NCBI RefSeq assembly: GCF_030811555.1
Contig: NZ_JAUSQZ010000001.1
Span: 1,240,001-1,304,000, forward strand
Direction of reading: 5' to 3'
Source: Kineosporia succinea
Lineage (GTDB): Bacteria; Actinomycetota; Actinomycetes; Actinomycetales; Kineosporiaceae
DNA: 64,000 nucleotides
Below, piece after piece: positions 17,511 through 26,559 of the stretch (the stretch's first letter is position 1; the number at the start of each line of letters is the position of its first letter). Under the pieces are notes generated by a model that did no database searches, was not told the DNA's origin, and saw only the letters and a program-made list of their open reading frames with translations. A program made the translations under genes and the position numbers.

Positions 17511-18281
17511 TCAGGCCGTCGCGTCGGCCTTGGCCTCCGCGTCGCCCGACAGTCGGATCACGCCGTAGTTCCACCCGCGCCGACGATAGACCACGGAGGG
17601 CGTACCGCACTTGGCATCGATGAAGAGATAGAAGTCGTGACCGACGAGCTCCATCTCGTAGAGCGCCTGATCGATCGTCATCGGGCGGGCCTCGTGCTGC
17701 TTCTCGCGGATCAGCACCGGGCTGTCGGCCAGGGCCTCGGCCCCCTCCGGCATGTTCGCCCAGTCCATGCTGTCGGCGAAGGGATCGATCTCCTCCGCGT
17801 CGTCGAGGAGTTCGCGGGTCTGGGTGGCCGTTCCGCTCGGCTTGTGGCCGTTCACGGTCGAGCCGTTCACCGGGCGCTCGGCGAGCGCGATGCCCGCGTG
17901 CGCCATTGCTGCCGCTCCGTTCCGGACGGGGTCTCCGGGGGCGGCTCCACGCACGGACGCCGGAGCGTGCCGGCCGTGGTGCACCTTCTTCCTGTCACCC
18001 ACCCTCCGCAGCCGCTCGAGCAGCTTGCCGAAGGCGATGTCCAGCGCGGACAACTCGTCCGCCCCGCAGGCCTCGGCCCGGATCACGGGACCTCGGTCGC
18101 GCACGGTTATCTCGACCCGTTCACAGTTGCTGGACTGACGCGGATTCCGCTCGTGGGACAGCTCGACGTCGATGCGGAAGGCCGTCGGGCTCAGCTGGGA
18201 GACCTTCTCCAGCTTCTCCTCGGCGATCCGCCGGAACCGGTCTGTGACCTCAACGTGCCGACCAGTAATCACGATGTCCAC
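17511..18281 (-). CDS. hpf: Ribosome hibernation promoting factor, long form
   Basis: Binds the decoding region of the 30S subunit and, in the long form, dimerises 70S ribosomes into inactive 100S particles in stationary phase. The N-terminal HPF/RaiA domain (1-105) begins [21 protein letters not shown] variable linker (about 106-190) follows, and the C-terminal dimerisation domain (about 200-250) contains [20 protein letters not shown] and [16 protein letters not shown]. At 256 residues it is long-form. AGGAGG lies 7 nt ahead of the GTG start. It follows comF, the same order as in mycobacteria. Confidence 0.95.
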   Translation of the reverse strand: MDIVITGRHVEVTDRFRRIAEEKLEKVSQLSPTAFRIDVELSHERNPRQSSNCERVEITVRDRGPVIRAEACGADELSALDIAFGKLLERLRRVGDRKKVHHGRHAPASVRGAAPGDPVRNGAAAMAHAGIALAERPVNGSTVNGHKPSGTATQTRELLDDAEEIDPFADSMDWANMPEGAEALADSPVLIREKQHEARPMTIDQALYEMELVGHDFYLFIDAKCGTPSVVYRRRGWNYGVIRLSGDAEAKADATA

Positions 18282-18416
18282 GAAGAATCCTCCTGTAGCT
18301 ATTGCATCGCCACATGTGCCAGGCCGAACGGCTCGCGGTTGCGAATGGTTCCGGTCGGTGGGGAATCTGGCACGGGCGCCAGAGCATTGGTGGGGAATCG
18401 CTGGGCGCAGAGCCAG

Positions 18417-19292
18417 CTACTTCTCGAGGACCTCCTTCCTGCTTTCCGCACCGAAATCGGCGTGGAGGGCGGAAGTGGCGGCACGGGGGCCGCCGTGCGT
18501 CGAGATTAGAGCAGGTGTTCCGATGTGGATACCCCCTGTCCGACGTAATGTCACCGAGAATCCGATGACACCGATCACCTGTGCCCCCACCGAGGTGAGC
18601 GCACGGGCGGCTTCGGACGCGGTGGCGCCGGTCGTGACGACGTCATCGACAATGACGCATCCGCGTTGCCGGAGAGCAAATCGCAGCCCCGGCCGAACGG
18701 CAAGTGCACCTGCGAGGTTCTCGCGGCGGGCCCGGGCCGAGAGCGAGCCCTGGTCGCGCACACCGCGGCGTTGGGTGAGCACGCGCGCGACCTGCGGAAG
18801 CGGCCCGAAGCCGGCCCGCGACCAGACCGGGGCGGCCTGGCGGACGGCCTCCCGGGCGAGGGACGCGACCAGATCGGCCCCCCGCTCACGGCGCGCGGCC
18901 CCCGAGGAGGGCACCGGCACGAGAAGGAACGGGGCACCGGTGGCGACCGGCGCGTTCAGCCCGGAACGGCAGGCCAGGAGCGCATTCGCCAGTCCTGCGC
19001 CGAACGGCCGGGTGAGGTCGTGACGCCCCCGCTCCTTCCAGGCGACGACCATGCGCGACGCCGCACCCCGGTAGGTGGTGACAGCCCAGACACCCCAGCC
19101 GGGAGGCCAGCCGACGACCGGCTGGAAGAATGCCGGACCGGCCACGACCCGGCGGCACAGGTCGCACACCGCCACGTCGGGAGCGCCGCACCCGGCGCAC
19201 TCGGTGGGCCAGATCAGCCCTCGCCCGAGCGCCCACCACGACCCCGGACCCGCGGCGAAGGAGGAATTCGGGGCTTTCGCTGCGAAAAGCAT
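18417..19292 (-). CDS. ComF family phosphoribosyltransferase-like protein
   Basis: A 291-residue amidophosphoribosyltransferase-like protein related to ComF, which is linked to DNA uptake in Bacillus; its role in actinobacteria is unproven. An N-terminal zinc-finger-like cluster reads CAGCGAPDVAVCDLCRR (about 28-45), and the PRPP-binding loop reads GCVIVDDVVTTGATASEAAR (about 215-235). GGGAGG lies 8 nt before ATG 19292; longer versions back to 19436 lack a ribosome site. It sits between lpqB and hpf, a conserved actinobacterial order. Confidence 0.9.
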   Translation of the reverse strand: MLFAAKAPNSSFAAGPGSWWALGRGLIWPTECAGCGAPDVAVCDLCRRVVAGPAFFQPVVGWPPGWGVWAVTTYRGAASRMVVAWKERGRHDLTRPFGAGLANALLACRSGLNAPVATGAPFLLVPVPSSGAARRERGADLVASLAREAVRQAAPVWSRAGFGPLPQVARVLTQRRGVRDQGSLSARARRENLAGALAVRPGLRFALRQRGCVIVDDVVTTGATASEAARALTSVGAQVIGVIGFSVTLRRTGGIHIGTPALISTHGGPRAATSALHADFGAESRKEVLEK

Positions 19293-19629
19293 GATTCCAC
19301 CCTCCCGTGTCCGGGTTTCGGCCGTCATCACCGGCGACCGGGCCGTGGATAAGCAGTTCGTTCTGCCTACCTGTGGAATGTACGTCGCCACACGGTGACG
19401 AGCCCGGGCCGGACGACCGGAATGACGACGGCCCAAGGACCCGGGGGGAACCGCGTTTCACCCGGATGCAGTAAATATTCGGAGCATCCTCCGAAAAGGA
19501 ACTTCCGGAATTGCCCGCCCGGGCAGCCAGAACCGCCTATCACGAACAGATCACGGCAATGTTCCGGCGGAGATCACGCCGTGTCGCCGATCCCTATCAC
19601 AGGGAGATCACGGCCCCCGGCGAAATCGA
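19293..19629. other. 337-bp intergenic region between lpqB and comF
   Basis: No gene is seen. It holds a DnaA-box-like CGTGGATAA (19344-19352, one mismatch) and three AGATCACG octamers spaced about 20-40 bp apart at roughly 19550-19615. The long gap suggests comF has its own promoter rather than relying on lpqB read-through. Confidence 0.5.
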
Positions 19630-21504
19630 TCAGCCCGGGAAGGCCGGCCAGCGGGCGGTGGACAGGTCGCCCCAGGCCGACCCGGAGCGTCCCTTGACGC
19701 CCTTGTCCGTGCCCGCGACCAGCGTGCCCTCCCCGTCCCCGACCGCGATCGTCTCGGCCCGGTCGACGCCCGGCACCGGGGCGATCGGCTGGATCCGGCC
19801 GCCGATCTCGACGATCCAGGGTCGGTCCACGTTCGAGGAGACGGTCTCGTCGCCGTCGTTCGCCGCGCCCGGCAGCCGCCGCCCGAGCACCGCCACGTGC
19901 TTGTCGTCGACCCAGGCCACGTCGCGCACCGAGACCAGGTCGGGCACGACCCCCTGCGGCTGCGTCAGCCGCACCGGGCGACCGGTCTCGTCGCGCACGA
20001 TCCCGGCCAGGAACACGTGCGGTGAACCGCCGTCGACGATGGCCAGCACCGCGCGGGTGCCGTCGCGGGAGATCCGCATCGCCCGGACGTCGAAACCGTC
20101 CAGCCAGTCGGCCTCCACGAGGACCCGGCCCTCGTCGGTGGCGGCCTGGGCGACGTCGACGGCGTGCACCCCGGCGGCGTCGGCCGTCCACAGCCAGCGC
20201 TGGTTGTCGAAGGAGGGCGCGGTGAAGCCGGAGCCGGGCAGCTGCGTGGTCTTGCCCGACGTCGCCTCGGACAGCAGCAGATGCGCCCGGTCGGCGGACA
20301 GCGCCGCGAACCAGGTCCCGTCGTACGAGACCGCGGGCAAGGTCAGGCCGTAGGTGGCGTCGAGCGAGTTCAGCTCGTCCAGCCCGCGCACCACCTCGTC
20401 CTCGTCGGCACCCAGCCGGACCACGCGTCCCTTGGTGTCGATCGCCACCGCCGCCCCGCCGACCGACGGATTGACCACCGGACGAGGCCCGGACCCGGAG
20501 GGGATGTTGTAGGTGACGCGCTCGACGGTGATCCGGACCGACGAGATGGTGCGCAGCTGGCCCAGGGTCGTCTGCAGCTGGGCGAGCATGAGCTGCCGCT
20601 GACTGTCGTCGGCGAGCCGGGCCGGGGCGGTCAGGTCGACCGTGGCGACGCCGTTGGAGACCACCACGGCGGCGACCGCCATCTCGGTGCCCGGGGGCAC
20701 ACTCGAGGCCACCGCCTCGGACAGCCAGTCCGGCGGCCCCTCGAGCAGGGCCCGCACCAGCGCGGTGGGCAGCTCGGGAGAGCCGGGGGCGCTCGGGAAC
20801 CAGTGCGTGTCGGGCACCAGGTAGTCGCCCGCCGCGTCCGGGAAGTACACGTAGTACGGCTTGAAGGTCACGTTGAAGTCGTTGCGGGTGATGAGGATTC
20901 CGTCGTCCAGCGAGTTGATCCGCCAGTCGCCGTCGACCTGCACCAGGCCGAAGTAACGGGGCTCGGTCTTCGAGCCCGGCGCGATCACGCTGTACCGGCC
21001 GCTGCCGTCGACGTGGGCGATCGCCGGGGCCCGCACGACCACCTCGGCGACCTGCTGGTTCGGGTCGGTGCCGGCCGCCCGGGCCGCCCCCGCCGCCGCG
21101 CCCGGGGTGCTCCCGGCCGACGGGGCCACCGTCGGCTCCGGGGTGCTCTCATCGTCTTTGCTCAGCTGCCGCGTGCTCAGGGTGTCGAGCGAACGGAACA
21201 CGGTGACGGCGGCGTCGGGACGCCAGCCCAGCCGCCGGTCGGGACTCAGGAAGCTGCGGGCGACGGCGTGGTCGTCGCTGTAACCGGCACTGGCGGCGAG
21301 GAATCCGCGCACCACCTCGACCGGGGTCTGCCCGGCCTTCGGGCCGTCCGGCGCCAGCTGGAAGACACCCTCCAGCGGGTCGTCGTTGACGATGTCGCCG
21401 CTGATCACCGGGCCGGTGCTGGGAATGGTCGCGCAGCCCGGCAGCCCCAGGACGGCGAGCGCCGCGAGCGCCAGGGCGACCACGCGTCCGAAAGCAGTTC
21501 TCAC
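19630..21504 (-). CDS. lpqB: Lipoprotein LpqB (MtrAB-associated)
   Basis: A cell-surface lipoprotein that modulates MtrB signalling in mycobacteria. The signal peptide ends in the lipobox LGLPGC with the lipidated Cys24. A GerMN-type sporulation/germination domain occupies about 205-335, then a beta-propeller-like C-terminal half (about 350-624) with repeats such as SYDGTWFAALSADRAHLLLS. The length of 624 residues is usual. Its start overlaps the mtrB stop by 4 nt, so it is the third gene of the mtrA-mtrB-lpqB operon. Confidence 0.95.
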   Translation of the reverse strand: MRTAFGRVVALALAALAVLGLPGCATIPSTGPVISGDIVNDDPLEGVFQLAPDGPKAGQTPVEVVRGFLAASAGYSDDHAVARSFLSPDRRLGWRPDAAVTVFRSLDTLSTRQLSKDDESTPEPTVAPSAGSTPGAAAGAARAAGTDPNQQVAEVVVRAPAIAHVDGSGRYSVIAPGSKTEPRYFGLVQVDGDWRINSLDDGILITRNDFNVTFKPYYVYFPDAAGDYLVPDTHWFPSAPGSPELPTALVRALLEGPPDWLSEAVASSVPPGTEMAVAAVVVSNGVATVDLTAPARLADDSQRQLMLAQLQTTLGQLRTISSVRITVERVTYNIPSGSGPRPVVNPSVGGAAVAIDTKGRVVRLGADEDEVVRGLDELNSLDATYGLTLPAVSYDGTWFAALSADRAHLLLSEATSGKTTQLPGSGFTAPSFDNQRWLWTADAAGVHAVDVAQAATDEGRVLVEADWLDGFDVRAMRISRDGTRAVLAIVDGGSPHVFLAGIVRDETGRPVRLTQPQGVVPDLVSVRDVAWVDDKHVAVLGRRLPGAANDGDETVSSNVDRPWIVEIGGRIQPIAPVPGVDRAETIAVGDGEGTLVAGTDKGVKGRSGSAWGDLSTARWPAFPG

Positions 21505-23528
21505 GACTGGCCGGGCCCCTCTTCGGGTTCCTCGAGCCGGTCCTCCCAGTCGGGACCGGCGGTGAGCATGGGCAGCGAACCGGTGTCGGTGCCCAGGTGC
21601 GGCACCAGGGGCAGTGGCGAACCGACCAGCAGGGCCCCGACCTTCTTGGGCAGGGTCAGGCGGAACACCGCGCCGACGCCCGGCTCCCCCCAGACCTGGA
21701 GCCAGCCTCCGTGCAGATGGGCGTCTTCCTGGGAGATCGAGAGTCCCAGACCCGTGCCGCCGGTGGTGCGCGCACGCGCCGGGTCGGCGCGCCAGAACCG
21801 GTTGAACACCATGCTCAGCTCCTCCGAGCTGAGGCCCACGCCGTGGTCGCGCACGGCGATGGCGACGGCGTCGCTGGACTCGGCCACCTGCACCTCGATC
21901 GGCCGGCCCTCACCGTGCTCGATCGCGTTGCCGACCAGGTTGCGCACCACGCGTTCGACGCGGCGCGAGTCGACCTCGGCCACACACGGCTGCAGGGACA
22001 GCTGGAGGACGATGGTGCTGCCCTTGCGCTCGGCGAGCGGCACCAGGTTGTCGACCACGCGCTCGGCCAGCTCCCGCACGTCCACCGACTCGACGTCGAG
22101 AACAGCCGCGCCGGCGTCGAACCGGCTGATCTCCAGCAGGTCACCCAGGAGCGACTCGAACCGGTCGAGCTGGGTCTGCAGCAGCTCGGCGCTGCGGCGC
22201 AGCACCGGGTCGGGCAGCTCGTCGCGGCTCTCGTGGATGACCTCGCTGGCCATCCGGATCGTGGTGAGCGGGGTGCGCAGCTCGTGGGAGACGTCGGAGA
22301 CGAACCGGCGCTGCACCCGGGAGAGCTCCTCGAGCTGGTGGATCTGCCGTTCCAGGCTCGCGGCCATTCCGTTGAAGGCCCGCCCCAGCCGGGCGATGTC
22401 GTCCTGCCCGCGCACCTTCATGCGCTTGTCGAGACGGCCCGACGCCAGTTGCTCGGCGGTCTCGGCGGCCTGCCGGATGGGGGTGACCACCTGCCGCGTG
22501 ATCACGTAGGCGACGCCGCCGACCAGCAGCACCAGGCCCAGCCCGGAGGGGAGCAGGGTACGGCGCACCAGGTCGAGGATCTGCTGCTCACGCTCCAGCG
22601 GGAACACGAAGTAGAGCTCGTAGTCGCCGGACAGCGGGATGTTGATGATCGTGCCGACGGCGAGCGCCGGGATCCGGCCGCCGGTGCTGGGGATGGTGGT
22701 GATCTGCGACTGCTGGCGACCGCGCGAGTTCACCGCGTCACGCAGCGTCTGCGGCACGACGCTGAGCGGGACACCGGGCGTGGCGCGGTCTTTCAGCTCG
22801 GTGGGCTGGGTGGAGCGCTGCGCGCGGCGGAGGATGACCTCGCGGGTGTCGGTGCCCTCCGGCCCCTGCAGCTGGGCCAGGAGGTCGTTGATGTTGCTCT
22901 CCTGGCGGGCCGCGTCCGGGTAGTCGTTGGCGGCGAGCACGGTGTTGGCCTCTTCGGTGAGGCTGGCCGCCTCGGCCATCGCGGTCTCGGTGCGGGAGTC
23001 GATCAGGCCGTCGCGGATGCGCATCAGCAGGAAGTTGCCGACCACCAGCACCACGCCGAGGCCGAGCAGCATGGTGGTCGCGACCACCCGCAGCCGCATC
23101 GACCGGCTCCACCGGCGGCGGATCTGCTTCAGCAGTTTCTTGGCGCGCGAGAGTACCCCGCGGCGCAACCGCCCGACGAGCCTGCGTGACGCCCGGGGTT
23201 GAGGACGTGGTGGCGGGGTGACGCGCACGACCTCCTGGGTCGCGGGGCGGCGAACGGCCTTACGGCCGGGGACGAACCGGCTGCGGACGGCCGGTTCCAC
23301 CGGGTCGCCCGGGGAGTCACTCGGGGATTCGGCCGGGGAGTCGGCCGGGGTGTTGCCGGCCGACTCGGAAGGTGACCCCTCGGGCTCGACCGGCCCCGAC
23401 GCGTCCGCCATCGGCTCGGCGGGCTCGACGATCTCGCCCTGGACCACCGCGTCCGCCCCGTTGCCCTGCTCCGTGCCCGCCGGCTCCCCGGCGGGCCCGC
23501 CGGGCGGCGTGGGCGACCCGGTGGCCAC
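21501..23528 (-). CDS. mtrB: Sensor histidine kinase MtrB
   Basis: Phosphorylates MtrA in the system that controls cell division, wall hydrolases and DNA replication genes. Order: a Pro/Ser/Glu-rich disordered N-terminus of about 140 residues, TM1 (about 147-168, VVATTMLLGLGVVLVVGNFL), an extracytoplasmic sensor, TM2 (about 325-345), HAMP, HisKA with FVSDVSHELRTPLTTIRM, the N box LVGNAIEHGEG and the ATPase glycine boxes DHGVGLSSEE and GGTGLGLSIS. The GTG start lies 3 nt past the mtrA stop with no clear ribosome site, suggesting coupling. The N-terminal extension makes it about 100 residues longer than mycobacterial MtrB. Confidence 0.96.
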   Translation of the reverse strand: MATGSPTPPGGPAGEPAGTEQGNGADAVVQGEIVEPAEPMADASGPVEPEGSPSESAGNTPADSPAESPSDSPGDPVEPAVRSRFVPGRKAVRRPATQEVVRVTPPPRPQPRASRRLVGRLRRGVLSRAKKLLKQIRRRWSRSMRLRVVATTMLLGLGVVLVVGNFLLMRIRDGLIDSRTETAMAEAASLTEEANTVLAANDYPDAARQESNINDLLAQLQGPEGTDTREVILRRAQRSTQPTELKDRATPGVPLSVVPQTLRDAVNSRGRQQSQITTIPSTGGRIPALAVGTIINIPLSGDYELYFVFPLEREQQILDLVRRTLLPSGLGLVLLVGGVAYVITRQVVTPIRQAAETAEQLASGRLDKRMKVRGQDDIARLGRAFNGMAASLERQIHQLEELSRVQRRFVSDVSHELRTPLTTIRMASEVIHESRDELPDPVLRRSAELLQTQLDRFESLLGDLLEISRFDAGAAVLDVESVDVRELAERVVDNLVPLAERKGSTIVLQLSLQPCVAEVDSRRVERVVRNLVGNAIEHGEGRPIEVQVAESSDAVAIAVRDHGVGLSSEELSMVFNRFWRADPARARTTGGTGLGLSISQEDAHLHGGWLQVWGEPGVGAVFRLTLPKKVGALLVGSPLPLVPHLGTDTGSLPMLTAGPDWEDRLEEPEEGPGQS

Positions 23529-23531
23529 CGC

Positions 23532-24218
23532 TTAGGCCGGTCCGGCCTTGTAACCGACGCCGCGGACGGTCACCACGATCTCGGGGCGCTCCGGGTCTTT
23601 CTCGATCTTCGACCGCAGGCGCTGCACGTGGACGTTCACCAGACGGGTGTCGGCAGCGTGGCGGTAGCCCCACACCTGCTCGAGCAGAACCTCACGGGTG
23701 AACACCTGCCAGGGCTTGCGGGCGAGCGCGACCAGCAGGTCGAACTCCAGGGGCGTCAGCGAGATCACCTCGCCGCCGCGACGCACCACGTGACCGGCCA
23801 CGTCGATCGAGACCTCACCGATCTCCAGCGCCTCGGGCGCCGGCTCCTCGGTGCGCCGCAGCCGGGCCCGCACGCGGGCGACCAGCTCCTTCGGCTTGAA
23901 CGGCTTGACCATGTAGTCGTCCGCGCCCGACTCCAGGCCGAGCACGACGTCGACCGTGTCGGTCTTGGCCGTGAGCATGACGATGGGGACGCCCGACTCG
24001 GCGCGGATCAGGCGGCAGACCTCGATGCCGTCCTTACCGGGCAGCATGAGGTCGAGCAGCACCAGATCGGGCCGGGTGGCGCGGAATGCCTCCAGCGCCC
24101 CGGCGCCGTCGGCGCAGAAAACCGGCTCGAACCCCTCGCCCCGCAGGACGATCCCGAGCATCTCCGACAGTGCATTGTCGTCATCGACGACGAGAACCCG
24201 GCCTCTCATGTGGGACAT
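23532..24218 (-). CDS. mtrA: Response regulator MtrA
   Basis: An OmpR/PhoB-class transcription factor, partner of MtrB. The receiver domain (about 5-120) carries VLVVDDDNALSEML and the phosphorylated Asp in DLVLLDLMLPGKDG, with the switch Lys in MVKPFKPKELVAR. The winged helix follows with LTPLEFDLLVALARKPWQVF and VNVHVQRLRSKIEKDPERP. ATG 24218 gives 228 residues, the length of mycobacterial MtrA; the frame stays open to 24404, but that part has no family match. It is divergent from the membrane-protein operon at 24341. Confidence 0.97.
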   Translation of the reverse strand: MSHMRGRVLVVDDDNALSEMLGIVLRGEGFEPVFCADGAGALEAFRATRPDLVLLDLMLPGKDGIEVCRLIRAESGVPIVMLTAKTDTVDVVLGLESGADDYMVKPFKPKELVARVRARLRRTEEPAPEALEIGEVSIDVAGHVVRRGGEVISLTPLEFDLLVALARKPWQVFTREVLLEQVWGYRHAADTRLVNVHVQRLRSKIEKDPERPEIVVTVRGVGYKAGPA

Positions 24219-24340
24219 GGTGTCAAACACAGGCGCCAATACCGAAACGGGGCGGACATGGAAGGATGAACGGAGGTGCGTGGGTGATCGTTGGGGCCCA
24301 TGGACAGGGCTGGTGAACAGACGATTGAGGGGGTTGCCGG
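24219..24340. promoter_or_regulatory. Divergent promoter region mtrA / MoxR-operon
   Basis: A 122-bp gap between mtrA and the plus-strand membrane-protein operon. It must hold both promoters, or their proximal parts. No confident -35/-10 pair was picked by eye. Shared control of the two operons is an inference from geometry. Confidence 0.4.
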
Positions 24341-25846
24341 GTGTCCGATCAACCAGGTGGCTGGACGGTTCCCGGCGGCGACCCGGAGAGGCGTCCCGGC
24401 GCACCGTCCGGTGATCCCGCGTCCGGTGATCCGGGGCAACCGGGTTCGGGGCAACCCCAGGATTCCGGGCGGCAACAGGATTCCGGGCGGCAACAGGGGA
24501 CGTCGTGGTCGCCCGGGTCGCAGCCCCCGGTTCCCGGCGGGGCGCCTCAGGGATGGGGTGCTGGTGCTGGTCAGCCTGGTTTCGGGGGGCCTGGTCCCGC
24601 TCCGCAGGGATGGGGAGCGCCGCCCGACGGCTGGAACGCTCCCCCTCCGGCGAACGGTGGCTGGGGCGCGCCGCCGGCCCAGGGCACCTGGGGTCCGGCG
24701 CCGCAGCAGTTCCCGCCCGGCCAGTTCCCGCCCGGGCAGTTCCCGCCCGGCCAGTTCCAGCCCGGGCAGTTCCCGCCGGGTCAGTTCCCGCCCGGCCAGT
24801 TTCCTCCGGGTCAGTTCCCGCCGGGGCAGGGTGGGCCGATGCCTGGTCAGCCCGGCTGGCAGCGTGGCTCGGGCCGGGGCGCCGGGATCATCCCGCTGCG
24901 CCCGCTGAGCATCGGCGAGATCTACGACGGCGCGATCCGGGCCATCCGCGCCAACCCGCGCACCATGGTCGGCTGGTCGGCGGTGGTCGGGGCGATCATC
25001 ACGGTGGCCGCGACGATCCCCCAGCTGCTGGCCCTCAACGCGCTCTGGGGCTCGGCCCTCTCCGGTGACGCGCTGACCACGGAGGAAGACGCGGAGGCAC
25101 TGTCCGAGGTCTTCGGGGTGTTCGGGGTGACGGCCCTGTCCACCACGATCCAGTCGCTGCTGGCCACCACCATCATCACCGGCCTGCTCATCGTCGCGGT
25201 CGGTGGTGCGGTGCGGGGCGAGGCCCTGGCTCCCGGTGAGCTCTGGCGGCGGGCGAAGGGCCGGCTCTGGGCCGTGCTCGGGCTGGCCGTGCTGCTCCTG
25301 GTCACCGCGACGGTGCTGATCGCCGTCTGCATGGCGCCCGGCGGGGTGCTGCTGTGGCAGGCCGTGCAGGGTGACGCGGACGCCGAGGGCATCTTCGTGG
25401 CGTTCCTGGTGCTGGCGCTGGGCGGGCTGGTCGGTGCGATCGTCTACGCAGCGCTCTACCTCGGCTACTGGGCCCTGGCGGTGCCGGCCCTGCTGCTCGA
25501 GAACCTCGGCATGACGGCCGCTCTGCGCCGCTCGGCCCGGCTCGTGCGCGGATCGTTCTGGCGGGTGTTCGGCATCAGCCTGCTCACCGCGGTGATCGCC
25601 GCCGTGATCGGTGAGATCTTCACGGTGCCGTTCAGCCTGGTCGGCAACGGCGTGGTGCTGGCGCTGGGCACGACCGGGCCGGCCTCCCTGATCGTGCCGC
25701 AGCTGCTGGTCACGCTGGGCACGATCATGGCCGGGGCGGTGCTGTACCCGTTCTCGGCCGGCGCCGTCACGCTGCTCTACCTGGACCTGCGGATGCGGCG
25801 CGAGGGGATGGACGTCGAGATGCTGCGCTCGGAGCAGCCCCGGTGA
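24341..25846 (+). CDS. Pro/Gly/Gln-rich membrane protein (glycerophosphodiester phosphodiesterase-type membrane domain)
   Basis: A 501-residue protein. Residues 1-170 are a disordered Gly/Pro/Gln/Trp-rich cytoplasmic tail with eight pentapeptide repeats (QFPPG). From about 185 comes GIIPLRPLSIGEIYDGAIRA, typical of the GPDPase membrane domain family, then six or so membrane segments (for example VGWSAVVGAIITVAATIPQL, AVLGLAVLLLVTATVLIAVC). No catalytic phosphodiesterase domain is present, so an enzyme activity should not be assumed. GAGGGGG lies 7 nt before GTG 24341. The stop overlaps the next start (GTGA). It is the first gene of the operon with DUF4129, DUF4350, MoxR and DUF58. Confidence 0.83.
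   Translation: MSDQPGGWTVPGGDPERRPGAPSGDPASGDPGQPGSGQPQDSGRQQDSGRQQGTSWSPGSQPPVPGGAPQGWGAGAGQPGFGGPGPAPQGWGAPPDGWNAPPPANGGWGAPPAQGTWGPAPQQFPPGQFPPGQFPPGQFQPGQFPPGQFPPGQFPPGQFPPGQGGPMPGQPGWQRGSGRGAGIIPLRPLSIGEIYDGAIRAIRANPRTMVGWSAVVGAIITVAATIPQLLALNALWGSALSGDALTTEEDAEALSEVFGVFGVTALSTTIQSLLATTIITGLLIVAVGGAVRGEALAPGELWRRAKGRLWAVLGLAVLLLVTATVLIAVCMAPGGVLLWQAVQGDADAEGIFVAFLVLALGGLVGAIVYAALYLGYWALAVPALLLENLGMTAALRRSARLVRGSFWRVFGISLLTAVIAAVIGEIFTVPFSLVGNGVVLALGTTGPASLIVPQLLVTLGTIMAGAVLYPFSAGAVTLLYLDLRMRREGMDVEMLRSEQPR
24707..24829 (+). repeat. 15-bp in-frame tandem repeat encoding QFPPG
   Basis: Eight 15-bp units (consensus CAGTTCCCGCCCGGC) encode QFPPG pentapeptides (one is QFQPG). Synonymous differences between units show the peptide is maintained. 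Similar Pro-rich tails in membrane proteins act as flexible or condensate-forming segments; here that is only a possibility. Confidence 0.9.
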
Positions 25847-26559
25847 CCCTGCCCGCTCTGCTGGCCGGCGTCCCGGTTCTCGCCGACGTGCCGGTTCTCG
25901 CCGACGTGCCGGTGGAGCCGGACCGGCAGCAGGCCAAGCAGTGGCTGTACGAGGAGCTGAGCCGCCGGGAGTACCAGGACGCCCGCCCCGGGCTGATCGA
26001 GCGCGTGATCGCCTGGGTGATGGAGCATCTGCAGCAGGCGCGCCCCGGATTCCACTCACCGGTCCAGATCACCGTCACGGTGCTCGCGATCCTCCTGGTC
26101 ACCGCGATCGTGGTGGCGATCTGGTACTCCGGCGGCATCCGCCGGGCGCACCGGCGCCGGGCGACCGCGGTGCTGCCCGCGCACATCACCAGCGCCACCG
26201 ACCACCGCGCGGCGGCCGACCGGCACGCCGCGGCCGGGCAGTGGGGCGACGCGGTGCTCGAGCGGTTCCGGGCGGTGGCCCGCGAGTTGTCCGAGCGCGC
26301 CCTGGTACTCGTCTCCCCCGGCGCGACGGCGGCCGAGGTCGCCCGCGACGGCGGCGCCGCCCTGCCCTCGCTGGCCGGCGACCTGCGCACCGCCGCGCGG
26401 CATTTCGACGACATCCTCTACGGGCACCAGGAACTGTCCGAGGCGGACGGGCGGGAGGCCGACGGCTTCCTGCGACGGCTCGACGAGCAGGTCCGCACCA
26501 CCCGGGGCACGGCCTCGGTACCGCTCGACAACGACGCGCAGGCGGTGGGCGGGCGATGA
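25843..26559 (+). CDS. DUF4129 domain membrane protein
   Basis: A 238-residue protein with an N-terminal hydrophobic stretch, an extracytoplasmic or loop part (EPDRQQAKQWLYEELSRREY), one membrane segment (about 76-96, ITVTVLAILLVTAIVVAIWY) and a cytoplasmic DUF4129 domain (about 120-215) with GDAVLERFRAVARELSERAL and ARHFDDILYGHQELSEAD. DUF4129 is common in MoxR/DUF58 operons and transglutaminase-like proteins, with unknown function. Its GTG overlaps the previous stop and its stop overlaps the next ATG, so it is tightly coupled on both sides. Confidence 0.86.
   Translation: MTLPALLAGVPVLADVPVLADVPVEPDRQQAKQWLYEELSRREYQDARPGLIERVIAWVMEHLQQARPGFHSPVQITVTVLAILLVTAIVVAIWYSGGIRRAHRRRATAVLPAHITSATDHRAAADRHAAAGQWGDAVLERFRAVARELSERALVLVSPGATAAEVARDGGAALPSLAGDLRTAARHFDDILYGHQELSEADGREADGFLRRLDEQVRTTRGTASVPLDNDAQAVGGR

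Noticed and set aside
24341-25846. Glycerophosphodiester phosphodiesterase enzyme
   Set aside because: Only the membrane domain type is present; no catalytic His/Glu phosphodiesterase motif is seen.
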